Source: Methanomassiliicoccus sp.
GTDB lineage: Archaea > Thermoplasmatota > Thermoplasmata > Methanomassiliicoccales > Methanomassiliicoccaceae
DNA: 64,000 nucleotides
NCBI GenBank assembly: GCA_016109435.1
Contig: JAEILR010000020.1
Coordinates: forward strand, 186,001 to 250,000
Direction of reading: 5' to 3'
The position numbers were made by a program, and so were the translations under genes. The number at the start of each line of letters is the position of its first letter. The stretch's first letter is position 1. This document shows positions 8,777 through 17,172 of this stretch, piece after piece. Under the pieces are notes generated by a model. The model was not told the origin of the DNA, searched no databases, and was given only the letters and a program-made list of their open reading frames with translations.

Positions 8777-8995
8777 TCAGCACGAGGAATGCTTGATGGC
8801 GTTCTTGGGGCAGGAGTCCACGCACTGGCAGCACTCGATGCACTCGTCGATGCGCGCAGGCACGGCCTTTCCGTCTACAAGGTCATAGACGCTGGCCGGG
8901 CAAACGTCGACACAGTCGCTCAGACCCTCGCAGAGTTCCTGGTCCACTTCGATGACGATGCTGCCGTCCTTGCTCTCATACTTCTTCACAACCAT
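8777..8995 (-). CDS. Two-cluster [4Fe-4S] ferredoxin
   Basis: This 72-residue ferredoxin has two cysteine motifs: a divergent first one, CEGLSDCVDVCP (five residues between the first two Cys), and a canonical second one, CIECCQCVDSCP. Some 15 residues precede the clusters. It is a likely soluble low-potential electron carrier. The first motif may bind a [3Fe-4S] or modified cluster. It starts at ATG with GTGAGG upstream and abuts the eIF2B-like gene tail to tail. Confidence 0.85.
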   Translation of the reverse strand: MVVKKYESKDGSIVIEVDQELCEGLSDCVDVCPASVYDLVDGKAVPARIDECIECCQCVDSCPKNAIKHSSC

Positions 8996-9120
8996 ATCCT
9001 CACTACCTATGGCAAGAACGAACGTGCCATATAATATCCTAACGAGCCAATGTCAGCTCTAGTCCGTTCCTTCTCCCCATTGGCCAAGGGATATAGTTAT
9101 TGAGGAGCATTCTACCATGC

Positions 9121-10884
9121 ATGCCTTCTTTTCCATCCTTCACGGCGAACGCTCTGCAGGTATTGGAACGCCGTTATCTGAGAAAGGACGAGAACGGCCG
9201 GACCGTGGAGGACCCGGACCAGATGCTGAGGAGGGTGGCCGCCGATGTGGCCGGGGTGAACGAGCGGTACGGGGACAGGAGGGGCGAGGAGGAGGAGTTC
9301 TACAATGCCATGCGGTCCCTGGAGTTCCTTCCCAACTCCCCTACCCTGATGAACGCGGGGACCGAGATCCAGCAATTGTCGGCCTGCTTCGTCATCCCGG
9401 TCGAGGATTCGATCGAGAGCATCTACGACGCGGTCAAGTTCGGGGCCATGGTGCAGCAGACAGGGGGCGGGGTGGGGTACTCGTTCTCGAGGCTCCGGCC
9501 AGAGGGGGACCAGGTCCGCTCCACCGGGGGAGTAGCCTCCGGCCCGGTCTCGTTCATGAGGGTGTTCAACGCCGCCACCGAAGCGATCAAGCAGGGGGGC
9601 CGGAGGAGGGGGGCCAACATGGGAGTGCTGCGGGTCGACCACCCAGACATCGAGCGCTTCATTCGGGCGAAGGACGATCTGACCTCGTTCTCCAACTTCA
9701 ACATATCCGTGGCGGTGACCGACCGGTTCATGGAGAGCGCCGCCAGGGGGGAAGAGTACGACCTGATCAATCCCCGTAACGGCAAGGCCGTTCGGTCGAT
9801 GTCCGCGTCCCGCATCCTGGACCGGATGGCCACCTCGGCATGGCGGGGGGGCGATCCGGGGGTCCTGTTCATCGACACGGTCAACCGTCACAATCCTACC
9901 CCCGGGCTCGGAGCCATCGAAGCCACCAACCCCTGCGGTGAGGTGCCCCTGCTGCCGTTCGAGGCATGCAACCTCGGTTCGGTGAACCTCGACCGCATGT
10001 TCTCCGGGGACAGGATCGACTGGGACAAGCTCGGCGCCACGGTGGACCTGGGAGTGAGGTTCTTGGACAACGTGATCGATGCCACTCGCTTCCCTCTGCC
10101 GCAGACCGAGGTGGTGGTCAGAGGGAACCGCAAGATCGGCCTGGGGGTCATGGGCTTCGCCGACATGCTGGTCAGGCTGAACTTAAGGTATGGGAGCAAG
10201 GCCTCGATGGAGCTTGCCGGACGCCTCATTACCTTCGTCCGGCAACGGGCCGATGCCACTTCCCGGGCCATCGCCGAGTCCCGCGGGAGCTTCCCTAACA
10301 TAGACCGCTCGGCCATCAGGGGGCCGTGCCGTAACGCCACCGTCCTGTCCATCGCCCCCACTGGCACCATCAGCATGATCGCCGGATGCTCTTCAGGCAT
10401 CGAACCGTACTACGCCATATCCTATTCCAGGAACGTCCTTGAAGGTCAGCACTTGGAGGAGGTCCAGCCCCTCTTCCTCTCCATCGCCCGCCAGCGCGGG
10501 TTCCTAGAAAGGGGCCTTCTGGAGAGGATCGAGAGGTCCCATTCGCTACAGGACATCGAGGAGGTCCCGGCCGATGTCAGGGAGGTGTTCGTGACCGCCC
10601 ACGACATCCCCGCCATCGATCAGATCGACCTGCAGGCGACGTTCCAGGAGCACGTGGACAACGCAGTGTCCAAAACCATCAATCTGCCTGCCGATGCCTC
10701 GTGGCACGACGTCCGGAAAATAATCGTCCATGCTCATGCCCGCGGGTGCAAGGGCATCACCGTCTATCGCGAGGGGTCCAAGCCGGGCCAGGTCCTCACC
10801 ACCATCATGGAGGCGAGCTGCCCGACATGCAGGAGGCTCATGCGTGCCGAGGAGGGGGCCTTGCAGTGCGAGCACTGCGGTTAA
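9121..10884 (+). CDS. nrdJ: Class II (adenosylcobalamin-dependent) ribonucleotide reductase
   Basis: This enzyme of about 587 residues reduces ribonucleotides to deoxyribonucleotides using coenzyme B12. Visible motifs are LPNSPTLMNAG, QLSACFVIPVED (substrate-site Cys), GGGVGYSFSRLRP, NPCGEVPLLPFEACNLGSVNL (catalytic Cys/Glu loop) and APTGTISMIAG. The C-terminus is a zinc ribbon (CPTCRRL...CEHC), where the redox-active cysteine pair is expected. It lacks an N-terminal ATP cone, which explains its short length. The start ATG is about 30 bases after a TATA-like ATATAGTT; an upstream TTG at 9100 is in frame but less likely. A B12-dependent RNR suits this corrinoid-rich anaerobe. Confidence 0.92.
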   Translation: MPSFPSFTANALQVLERRYLRKDENGRTVEDPDQMLRRVAADVAGVNERYGDRRGEEEEFYNAMRSLEFLPNSPTLMNAGTEIQQLSACFVIPVEDSIESIYDAVKFGAMVQQTGGGVGYSFSRLRPEGDQVRSTGGVASGPVSFMRVFNAATEAIKQGGRRRGANMGVLRVDHPDIERFIRAKDDLTSFSNFNISVAVTDRFMESAARGEEYDLINPRNGKAVRSMSASRILDRMATSAWRGGDPGVLFIDTVNRHNPTPGLGAIEATNPCGEVPLLPFEACNLGSVNLDRMFSGDRIDWDKLGATVDLGVRFLDNVIDATRFPLPQTEVVVRGNRKIGLGVMGFADMLVRLNLRYGSKASMELAGRLITFVRQRADATSRAIAESRGSFPNIDRSAIRGPCRNATVLSIAPTGTISMIAGCSSGIEPYYAISYSRNVLEGQHLEEVQPLFLSIARQRGFLERGLLERIERSHSLQDIEEVPADVREVFVTAHDIPAIDQIDLQATFQEHVDNAVSKTINLPADASWHDVRKIIVHAHARGCKGITVYREGSKPGQVLTTIMEASCPTCRRLMRAEEGALQCEHCG

Positions 10885-10946
10885 TGTACAATACAATACA
10901 TCAATACGCATAATTGTTAAATAGTTTCCATACTTTCCCCTATTTC

Positions 10947-12266
10947 ATGGCAATATACAAGGATGACCGGGTCACCCTGTCCCCTGAGGACATTCCAAAG
11001 AAGTGGTACAACATCGCCGGGGACCTCCCCGTTCCCATACCTCCTCCCCTCAATCCGGCTACCAACCAGCCATCTAAGCCGGAGGACCTGGAGGCCATCT
11101 TTCCCAAGGGAGTGATCGCCCAGGAGATGTCCACCGAGAGGTACATCGACATCCCCGAAGAGGTTCGGGACGCATACATGATGCTGTGCCGGCCCTCTCC
11201 CCTGCAGCGGGCCAGGAGGCTCGAGAAGTTCCTGAAGACCCCCGCCAAGATCTACTTCAAGCGGGAAGACTTGTCCCCGGCCGGTTCCCACAAGCCCAAC
11301 TCCGCCATCCCCCAGACCTACATGAACATGAAGGAGGGCGTGGAGAACCTCACCACCGAGACCGGCGCGGGCCAGTGGGGAAGCGCGCTCGCCCTGTCCT
11401 GCGCGCACTTCGACATGAAGTGCACGGTGTTCATGGTCCGCGTTTCGTACGACCAAAAGCCCTTCCGGCGGCTGATCATGGAGACCTACGGTTCCAAGGT
11501 CCATGCCTCCCCGAGCAAGGAGACGGCCTACGGGCGGCAGGTGCTCCAGGAGAACCCCGACCACCCTGGAACACTGGGGATCGCCATCTCCGAGGCCATA
11601 GAGCTGTGTCTGGAGCAACCCAACACTAAGTACTCCCTGGGCAGTGTGCTCAACCACGTCATGCTGCACCAGACGGTCATCGGCCAGGAGGTGAAGCAGC
11701 AGCTCGAGCAGATCGATACCGTCCCTGACTACATGATCGCCTGCGTTGGTGGCGGCAGCAACTTCGCCGGGTTCACCTTCCCCATGATCGGCGACAAGAT
11801 CAAGGGTAAGAACGAAACCGAGTTCCTCGCCGTCGAGCCGGCGTCCGTGCCTTCGATGACCAAGGGAGAGCTGCGCTATGATTTCGGCGACACCAAGGGA
11901 ATGACCCCCCTGCTGAAGATGTACACTCTGGGCCACGATTTCGTCCCCTCGTCCATCCACGCCGGCGGGCTACGTTACCATGGAATGGCCCCCGCGGTGT
12001 CCAAAGTGGCCGAGCTGGGATATGTCACCCCCATCTCCTACGAGCAGAGCGAGACCTTCGAGGCCGCGGTCACCTTCGCCCGGGTCGAGGGCATCATCCC
12101 CGCGCCGGAATCATCGCACGCCATCAAGGCGGCCATCGACAAGGCGCTGGAAGCCAAGAAGACCAACGAGGAGAAGACCATCGTGTTCAACCTCTCCGGC
12201 CATGGACTGCTGGACATGGGCGGTTACGGGAAGTACCTGCATGGGGATATGAACAACACCCATTGA
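10947..12266 (+). CDS. trpB2: Tryptophan synthase beta-like protein, TrpB2 type
   Basis: This 439-residue PLP enzyme makes tryptophan from indole and serine. The PLP lysine is Lys116 in AGSHKPNSA, with the phosphate-binding [11 protein letters not shown] loop further on. The extended N-terminus (ITAGDLP-like block, [11 protein letters not shown]) and YDQKPFRR are typical of TrpB2, the form that is not tightly bound to TrpA. No other trp gene is next to it, fitting a stand-alone indole salvage role. The ATG at 10947 fits the family start; the open frame continues upstream to 10914. Confidence 0.9.
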   Translation: MAIYKDDRVTLSPEDIPKKWYNIAGDLPVPIPPPLNPATNQPSKPEDLEAIFPKGVIAQEMSTERYIDIPEEVRDAYMMLCRPSPLQRARRLEKFLKTPAKIYFKREDLSPAGSHKPNSAIPQTYMNMKEGVENLTTETGAGQWGSALALSCAHFDMKCTVFMVRVSYDQKPFRRLIMETYGSKVHASPSKETAYGRQVLQENPDHPGTLGIAISEAIELCLEQPNTKYSLGSVLNHVMLHQTVIGQEVKQQLEQIDTVPDYMIACVGGGSNFAGFTFPMIGDKIKGKNETEFLAVEPASVPSMTKGELRYDFGDTKGMTPLLKMYTLGHDFVPSSIHAGGLRYHGMAPAVSKVAELGYVTPISYEQSETFEAAVTFARVEGIIPAPESSHAIKAAIDKALEAKKTNEEKTIVFNLSGHGLLDMGGYGKYLHGDMNNTH

Positions 12267-12277
12267 GCCCGCGGGCC

Positions 12278-12300
12278 AAACCCCTTCCCCTACTTTCCCA
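12278..12300 (+). terminator. Pyrimidine-rich 3' end after trpB2
   Basis: CCAAACCCCTTCCCC follows trpB2 directly. The same AAACCCCTTCC element occurs after many other genes in this window and probably marks transcript ends. Confidence 0.4.
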
Positions 12301-12467
12301 TCTCTTGAGCGTCCCTGGCCGACTCTGGCAAGGCGGAACGGACCAAGGAGGTGAACTTTCTCAAGGTCGGTTTTTTATATATCTATCACAATCTACACAA
12401 AGACCCGGGTGGGTACACCTCCGTGGAGGAGGCATTATTCCCGGTCGGTCCCCTCAGTGATGGCACG

Positions 12468-12980
12468 ATGAGCATCCAAACCGCCAATTTCAGCGTCGGG
12501 GAGCATGACTTCCTGTTCGACTACGGCAGGGTATACCTCGTGTGCGAGAAGAGGATGGACAAAACTCTGCGCATCCTGCAGGATTTTGATTACTCCGGAG
12601 CGACCACCCTTTGCGTGACCAGGCTGCACCCTGACCTTCTCCAGGAGAGGATGCCGGGTAAGTGCGTGGAATCGGCATGGTTGAGCGAGCGGGTGGGAAC
12701 GGCAAACATCCATCCTAACCAGCTCCACCGCATAGCTCAGAGGATCGGGACCTTCCTGATCGGGAAGAGGAACGCCGTCGTCCTGCTCGACGGCATCGAG
12801 TATCTATGCCTGTTCAATGATTTCGTCAAGGTCCAGATGTTCGTGGAGCAGGTGAACGATCTGATCATGGCCTCTAAAGCGATCATGTTGATCCCCCTGG
12901 ACCCGGTCTCACTGGACCAGCGCTCGCTCGCCCGCCTCAGGAGATATGCTGAGGTCGTCGGGTCCCCGTATCATTCCTGA
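12468..12980 (+). CDS. DUF835-domain protein (second of three)
   Basis: This 170-residue protein has the same blocks as its neighbours: VYLVCEKRMDKTL, TTLCVTRLHPDLLQE, SAWLSERVGTANIHP, AVVLLDGIEYLCLFNDF and IMLIPLDPVSLDQRSLARL. It is much closer to the third copy (13210-13764) than to the first. TTTTTTATATATC at 12370-12382 is the probable TATA box, so translation must begin downstream; the ATG at 12468 is the best start. The function is unknown. It faces the third copy tail to tail. Confidence 0.75.
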   Translation: MSIQTANFSVGEHDFLFDYGRVYLVCEKRMDKTLRILQDFDYSGATTLCVTRLHPDLLQERMPGKCVESAWLSERVGTANIHPNQLHRIAQRIGTFLIGKRNAVVLLDGIEYLCLFNDFVKVQMFVEQVNDLIMASKAIMLIPLDPVSLDQRSLARLRRYAEVVGSPYHS

Positions 12981-13119
12981 GCATTCTTCTATCCGACCGC
13001 TCTGCTTTTCGGCGTATCGACTTTGACTCGATGAGCATGCCTTGTGCTGAGAGTGCGCCTCCGGAGGGAGCCATCGTTCACAGCCAGAGGGCATCGGCGT
13101 GGACCATTGTAGCAAGATG

Positions 13120-13161
13120 CCCGGAACGATCCGGGAACCGACACGGCCATATCGTTCCGGG
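13120..13161. terminator. 11-bp inverted repeat between convergent DUF835 genes
   Basis: CCCGGAACGAT (13120-13130) and ATCGTTCCGGG (13151-13161) form a perfect 11-bp stem with a 20-nt loop, flanked by A-rich DNA. Its place between two converging genes suggests a two-way transcription terminator. Confidence 0.5.
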
Positions 13162-13209
13162 AAAATGAAAAGAAAGGAAAAAGTTCAGGTGACCTGGTGA
13201 AGCGCCGGC

Positions 13210-13764
13210 TCAGACCCTGACGTCCGACCTCTCCCGCTCCGCACCGATCGAGGTGGGGATGTTGATCGAGCCGCCCACAGAGTACTTGGCCAGCAGTTCC
13301 TCGGCAGTGTAGCGGGGGAACGCGCCCCACATCCTCTCCAGGTCCTTCTGTTCGAAGGTGAGGGGATCTATGGCCATCACGAGCTCGGCCCGGGCCGCCT
13401 TGAGGAGGGAATCGATCTCCGACAGCGTGTCCAGGACCTTGTTCATGTCGTTGAACAGCAATAGGTACTCCAGGCCGTCCAGGAAGATCTTGCTTCCGGA
13501 CCTGCCCCTAAGCTCGGAGCGGACGACCTTGACCAGCTGGTTCAGGGACTTCGGGGCGATGTTCTCCTCCCCGCTCTGGTTGCTGAGCCAGTACCTCTTG
13601 GACATCTCGAGGTCGTACTTCTGGGCCACATAGTCAGGGTGTAGCCTAGAGATACAGAGCCCGCTGGTCGAACGTCCGACCAGCTTCGAGTAGGTCTGGT
13701 AGCCGTTGCGCGGGTATCCCTCGACGAGCAAAGAGATTCTTGAATCGTTCTTCACCTTGATCAC
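13210..13764 (-). CDS. DUF835-domain protein (third of three)
   Basis: This 184-residue protein has the family blocks ISLLVEGYPRNGYQT, SGLCISRLHPDYVAQ, RYWLSNQSGEENIAP, SKIFLDGLEYLLLFNDMNKV and LVMAIDPLTFEQKDLERM. It starts at GTG 13764. Its TATA box (TTTATATATT, minus strand, about 13793-13804) is immediately preceded by the palindrome TGAGCATGCTCA. It is divergent from the HTH-STAND NTPase gene, and the two probably share control. The biochemical role of DUF835 is not known. Confidence 0.78.
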   Translation of the reverse strand: MIKVKNDSRISLLVEGYPRNGYQTYSKLVGRSTSGLCISRLHPDYVAQKYDLEMSKRYWLSNQSGEENIAPKSLNQLVKVVRSELRGRSGSKIFLDGLEYLLLFNDMNKVLDTLSEIDSLLKAARAELVMAIDPLTFEQKDLERMWGAFPRYTAEELLAKYSVGGSINIPTSIGAERERSDVRV

Positions 13765-13810
13765 CTGTACTGCAAGACCTTTTTCGCTTTGTAAATATAT
13801 AAACCCGATT

Positions 13811-13822
13811 TGAGCATGCTCA
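13811..13822. promoter_or_regulatory. Palindrome TGAGCATGCTCA in the DUF835/STAND divergent promoter
   Basis: A perfect 12-bp palindrome between two divergent genes, directly upstream of the minus-strand TATA box. Its core GAGCATGCTC recurs at 17035-17044 in the promoter of the octapeptide-repeat gene on the far side of the STAND gene. It is a good candidate operator. Confidence 0.6.
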
Positions 13823-13868
13823 TTTTCTGCTCGAAAGATATTTTTTCTACTATCAATATCCAGGCTGC

Positions 13869-16559
13869 GTGAACCGCTCCTCCAGGAAATCCCTGCTTAC
13901 TGTCCGGGAGAGAGTGGTCCTGCACCTGCTGGCCTACCAAAGATACCTCCAGGATTCGGACGCTCCAGCCGCCATAACCCAGGAAGGAATAGCGGACGCC
14001 GTCGATGTGGGGCGGAACAACGTCTCCAAAGTGGTCAATTCCCTCGGCGAGCTTGGGAGCATCGAGGTGCAGACCAAGCACGTCAAGGGTTATGCCAGCA
14101 TCAAGAAGGTATATTTCCTGACCGCCAATGGCTACCAGGAGGCCCTGAGCCTCAAGGCGGAGCTGGAACGCACCAAGATCAATATCGTGGACTTCGACGG
14201 GAAGGTGCACGAGGACGAGTTGGGTAAGCTGCCGCTTTATCTGCCGAAACGCTATGCGTTCCTGGACCTGGCACTGAACATCAGCCGGGGGCACTTCGAC
14301 TGCTCGTCGTTCCATGAGAGCAAGGTCAAGGAGGAGAGGAGGTTCGTCGATTACACTGACCGCAAGCCCACGATACGCACCTTCTTCGGCCGCCAGAAGG
14401 AGCTGAAGGCGCTCAATGAGTTCCTGGATTCGGGGACCGCCCGGGTCATGGCCATCTGCGGCATACCCGGCATCGGGAAGACCACCCTGCTGGCCAAGTT
14501 CGTGCAGGACATCAGGGACCAGAGGAACGTGTACTGGTACCGTGTCCACGAATGGGTCAACATCAAGATATTGCTGACGCCCATAGCGGAGTTCCTCTCC
14601 CAGCTGGGCAAGAAGGGATTGGAACGCTACCTTTCCAGGACCGAGGGGCCGTCGGTGGGAGAGGTGTGCACCATCCTGGAGATGGAGCTGAAGGACCTCC
14701 CCACGGTGTTCATCATCGACGACGTGCAGAAAGGCGAGCCCTCGGTGCAGGAGCTTCTGGCCGCCCTGGTCGGGGTCATGGAGGGATTGGAGCACGTGTG
14801 CATGATCTGTACCTCCAGGGAGATACCTTCTTTCTACACCCGCAGCGCGGTCGTCAAGGGGGTGGTCCAGGAGATGATGCTGGAAGGCCTGGACGTGGAT
14901 AGTTCCCTCCGCCTGATGCGCAACCGCGAGCTGCCTGAGAACGAGCTGATGGACATCTACCGGGCGACCAGGGGGCACCCCTTGTTCCTGGAGTTGGTGG
15001 ACAGCCCCAAGAGCGCTCTGGGAAAGAACGTCCGAATGTTCATCGAGCAGGAGGTCTACTCCAAACTGGACATAACCGAGAGGAGGATCCTGGATATCGC
15101 CTCGGTGTTCCGCTATCCCGTCCTGGTCGACGCCTTCTTCACCATGGAGGAGGAGATCGCCAAGGACCTCGGGGTGGTCCAGAAGGAGATGGAATACACC
15201 GATTACCTAGTGGACTACGACACCATCGACGCTCTGCTCTCCAAATCACTGCTCAACGAGTCCCTGGGGCGGATGATCGGCATGCACGACCTGCTGAGGG
15301 ACTTCTTCTACTCCCGCCTGCCTCCTCGCCAGCGCATCAGCTACCACAAGGCGGCGTCCCGCTACTACCTGCAGGACACCTCGGCTCCCGCGCACGTCGA
15401 GGCTCTGTACCACTGCCTGATGGCCAAGGAGCACAGCACCGCCATCCGCATCGCCGCCAGCAACGGAAGGGATATCATCTCCAAGGGTTACGGACTGCCG
15501 TTCGCCCCCCTGCTCTCCACCCTGCGTGAGCAATGCGACCACATCGACCGCAGCGAGAAGATGGAGCTGCTGCTCCTAGAGGGCGACATACTTGAAGTGA
15601 AGGGCGAGTGGGACCAGGCCATCTCCCGATTCCAGGAGATCATCGATATCAGCGAGGTTCAGCAGGACCGCAGGCTGCTCGCCGAGGTCAACCGGAGGAT
15701 CGGGGTCATCTACCTTCGGCGTTCCGCGTTCGACAAGGCGGAGGAATACCTGGTCCGCAGCCTGGAGCTGGCGAAGGACGTCCGGGACCCCCATACGCTG
15801 GTGGAGACCTACTATGACCTGGGCGGAGTACTGCAGAACCGCGGGCGGCACCAGGATGCCATGACCGCCTTCCACCGATCCATGGAGCTTGCCCAGAACA
15901 ACCTGGACGACATGGGCCTGGGCATGGCGCTGTACGGCATCGGGAGGGTCCTATCTTCGCTGCTGGACCATCAGCAGGCCATCAAGTACAAGAAGGAAGC
16001 CCTCGAGGTCATCGAGCGCACCGGCGATGTGGACAACATCGCCAGGATCTGCATCGGTCTGGGCACCAGCCTGGCAGAGGTGCACCGCTACGCCGAGGCG
16101 GTGAAGTACCATGAGCGGGCGGTGGAGATGGGGCGGACCTCCGGCAATCTCGAGCTGCAGGGATATGCGCTCCGGAACGCGGTGGTGGTGTACGTGGAGA
16201 TGGACGAACTGGACCGCGCTCAGGAGTACATCAACCTGGCCACCAAGATCTTCGAGAAACTGAACAACCAGATCCTGATGGCCGACATGCACCTGATGCG
16301 CGGCTACATCTACAACAAGAAGATGGAATGGGAATGGGCCAAGGTCGAGTTCACCGATGCACTGGGGACCATCCGCCGGATGGACGCCCCGCTGCTCCTG
16401 GGCCGGTGGCTGTTCGAGATCGCCCAGCAGTTCATCAAGAACGGGGACAGGGCCGGAGCCACCGACCTGCTGAACGAGGCCCTCCTGATTTCCACCCACG
16501 GCTCAGCTGATAACCTTAAGAAAGAGGTCGAGGAAGCTCTCTTGAGCATATCGGCCTGA
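13869..16559 (+). CDS. HTH-STAND NTPase with TPR repeats, regulatory/signalling
   Basis: This large 896-residue protein begins with a winged helix (about residues 10-90: ITQEGIADAVDVGRNNVSKVVNSLGE). A STAND/NB-ARC-like ATPase follows at about 170-430, with Walker A GIPGIGKTTL, Walker B VFIIDDVQ and a CTSREIP sensor. A helical segment with MHDLLRDFFY leads into eight or more TPR-like repeats to the C-terminus (NRRIGVIYLRR, YYDLGGVLQNRG, LYGIGRVLSSL, CIGLGTSLAEV, LMRGYIYNKKMEW). Proteins of this build are signal-triggered, oligomerising switches and often transcription regulators. It starts at GTG. Identical palindromes in the promoters of both flanking minus-strand genes suggest it may control them. 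Confidence 0.82.
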   Translation: MNRSSRKSLLTVRERVVLHLLAYQRYLQDSDAPAAITQEGIADAVDVGRNNVSKVVNSLGELGSIEVQTKHVKGYASIKKVYFLTANGYQEALSLKAELERTKINIVDFDGKVHEDELGKLPLYLPKRYAFLDLALNISRGHFDCSSFHESKVKEERRFVDYTDRKPTIRTFFGRQKELKALNEFLDSGTARVMAICGIPGIGKTTLLAKFVQDIRDQRNVYWYRVHEWVNIKILLTPIAEFLSQLGKKGLERYLSRTEGPSVGEVCTILEMELKDLPTVFIIDDVQKGEPSVQELLAALVGVMEGLEHVCMICTSREIPSFYTRSAVVKGVVQEMMLEGLDVDSSLRLMRNRELPENELMDIYRATRGHPLFLELVDSPKSALGKNVRMFIEQEVYSKLDITERRILDIASVFRYPVLVDAFFTMEEEIAKDLGVVQKEMEYTDYLVDYDTIDALLSKSLLNESLGRMIGMHDLLRDFFYSRLPPRQRISYHKAASRYYLQDTSAPAHVEALYHCLMAKEHSTAIRIAASNGRDIISKGYGLPFAPLLSTLREQCDHIDRSEKMELLLLEGDILEVKGEWDQAISRFQEIIDISEVQQDRRLLAEVNRRIGVIYLRRSAFDKAEEYLVRSLELAKDVRDPHTLVETYYDLGGVLQNRGRHQDAMTAFHRSMELAQNNLDDMGLGMALYGIGRVLSSLLDHQQAIKYKKEALEVIERTGDVDNIARICIGLGTSLAEVHRYAEAVKYHERAVEMGRTSGNLELQGYALRNAVVVYVEMDELDRAQEYINLATKIFEKLNNQILMADMHLMRGYIYNKKMEWEWAKVEFTDALGTIRRMDAPLLLGRWLFEIAQQFIKNGDRAGATDLLNEALLISTHGSADNLKKEVEEALLSISA

Positions 16560-16634
16560 TCGTTCCGATGCCGCGATGGAAGAAATACCTAGATAGGGTA
16601 GATCAGCGCAAAATTTGAATGAGAACAGAAGGAT

Positions 16635-16672
16635 AAAAGGGGAGCCGTCCCGGGGATGGGACGGTCCCTTCC
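16635..16672. terminator. GC-rich hairpin between STAND gene and repeat-protein gene
   Basis: CCGTCCC and GGGACGG form a 7-bp stem around a short loop. On the minus strand it is followed by CCCCTTTTATCC. It lies between convergent genes and probably ends transcripts from both sides. Confidence 0.5.
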
Positions 16673-16676
16673 CTGC

Positions 16677-16970
16677 TTAGTGCGGATCGATGCCGGGTAT
16701 TATGTGCGGGTCTATCCCAGGTATGATGTGAGGGTCGATACCGGGGATGATATGCGGGTCGATACCAGGTATAATATGTGGGTCTATCCCGGGGATGATA
16801 TGCGGGTCGATGCCTGGGATGATGTGGGGATCAATGCCAGGTATGATGTGCGGGTCGATACCAGGTATTATCAGGTCCAGGGTCGCCGGGGCAAATCCCA
16901 TCACCATCAGGCTCAGTGCCGCTATGAATATAGCAGCAAAACCGATCAGTGCTATTGTCTTGGTTTTCAT
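16677..16970 (-). CDS. Short exported protein made of eight IIPGIDPH octapeptide repeats
   Basis: This 97-residue protein has an N-terminal hydrophobic segment (about residues 5-27, IALIGFAAIFIAALSLMVMG), either a signal peptide or a membrane anchor. A short linker is followed by eight exact copies of IIPGIDPH running to the last residue. The repeats are identical in protein but differ at silent codon positions, so the amino-acid sequence is under selection. His and Asp in each repeat could bind metal. GGTGAGG before the ATG is a clear ribosome site. I recognise no family. Confidence 0.7.
   Translation of the reverse strand: MKTKTIALIGFAAIFIAALSLMVMGFAPATLDLIIPGIDPHIIPGIDPHIIPGIDPHIIPGIDPHIIPGIDPHIIPGIDPHIIPGIDPHIIPGIDPH
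16681..16872 (-). repeat. Eight tandem 24-bp coding repeats
   Basis: Eight 24-bp units, each coding IIPGIDPH, lie head to tail without spacers. Units differ mainly at third positions (for example GGTATT, GGTATG, GGGATG), so the array is old or under protein-level constraint rather than freshly duplicated. Confidence 0.85.
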
Positions 16971-17015
16971 TGATCCTCACCTTTAGACTGCGTCTTGCAG
17001 GGTGCTTTGTTTTGT

Positions 17016-17025
17016 GAATATAAAA
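17016..17025 (-). promoter_or_regulatory. TATA box of the octapeptide-repeat gene
   Basis: TATTTTATATTC on the minus strand lies about 50 bases before the start codon of the repeat protein, with the GAGCATGCTC palindrome about 10 bases further upstream. Confidence 0.5.
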
Positions 17026-17032
17026 TAGGGCG

Positions 17033-17044
17033 TTGAGCATGCTC
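17033..17044. promoter_or_regulatory. Palindrome TTGAGCATGCTC upstream of the repeat-protein promoter
   Basis: It contains the perfect 10-bp palindrome GAGCATGCTC, identical to the core at 13811-13822. In both places it sits just upstream of a minus-strand TATA box. Confidence 0.6.
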
Positions 17045-17172
17045 CGGATATCTTTAAATATCATATTTGGTAATAATGATGTTCTGTATCCTATCTGGGA
17101 TATTGTTTTTTCCAATGATAATGATAAGGGTCCGTCGCTCCTTCTTTATATTCGGCGGAGCATCGAGCGTTG

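Noticed and set aside
10917-11960. 347-codon minus-strand frame opposite trpB2
   Set aside because: Antisense shadow; trpB2 has all PLP motifs.
16681-16872. Tandem 24-bp repeats as a CRISPR array
   Set aside because: There are no spacers, units are directly adjacent, they vary at silent codon sites, and they encode a continuous octapeptide repeat after a signal-like segment. No cas genes are present.
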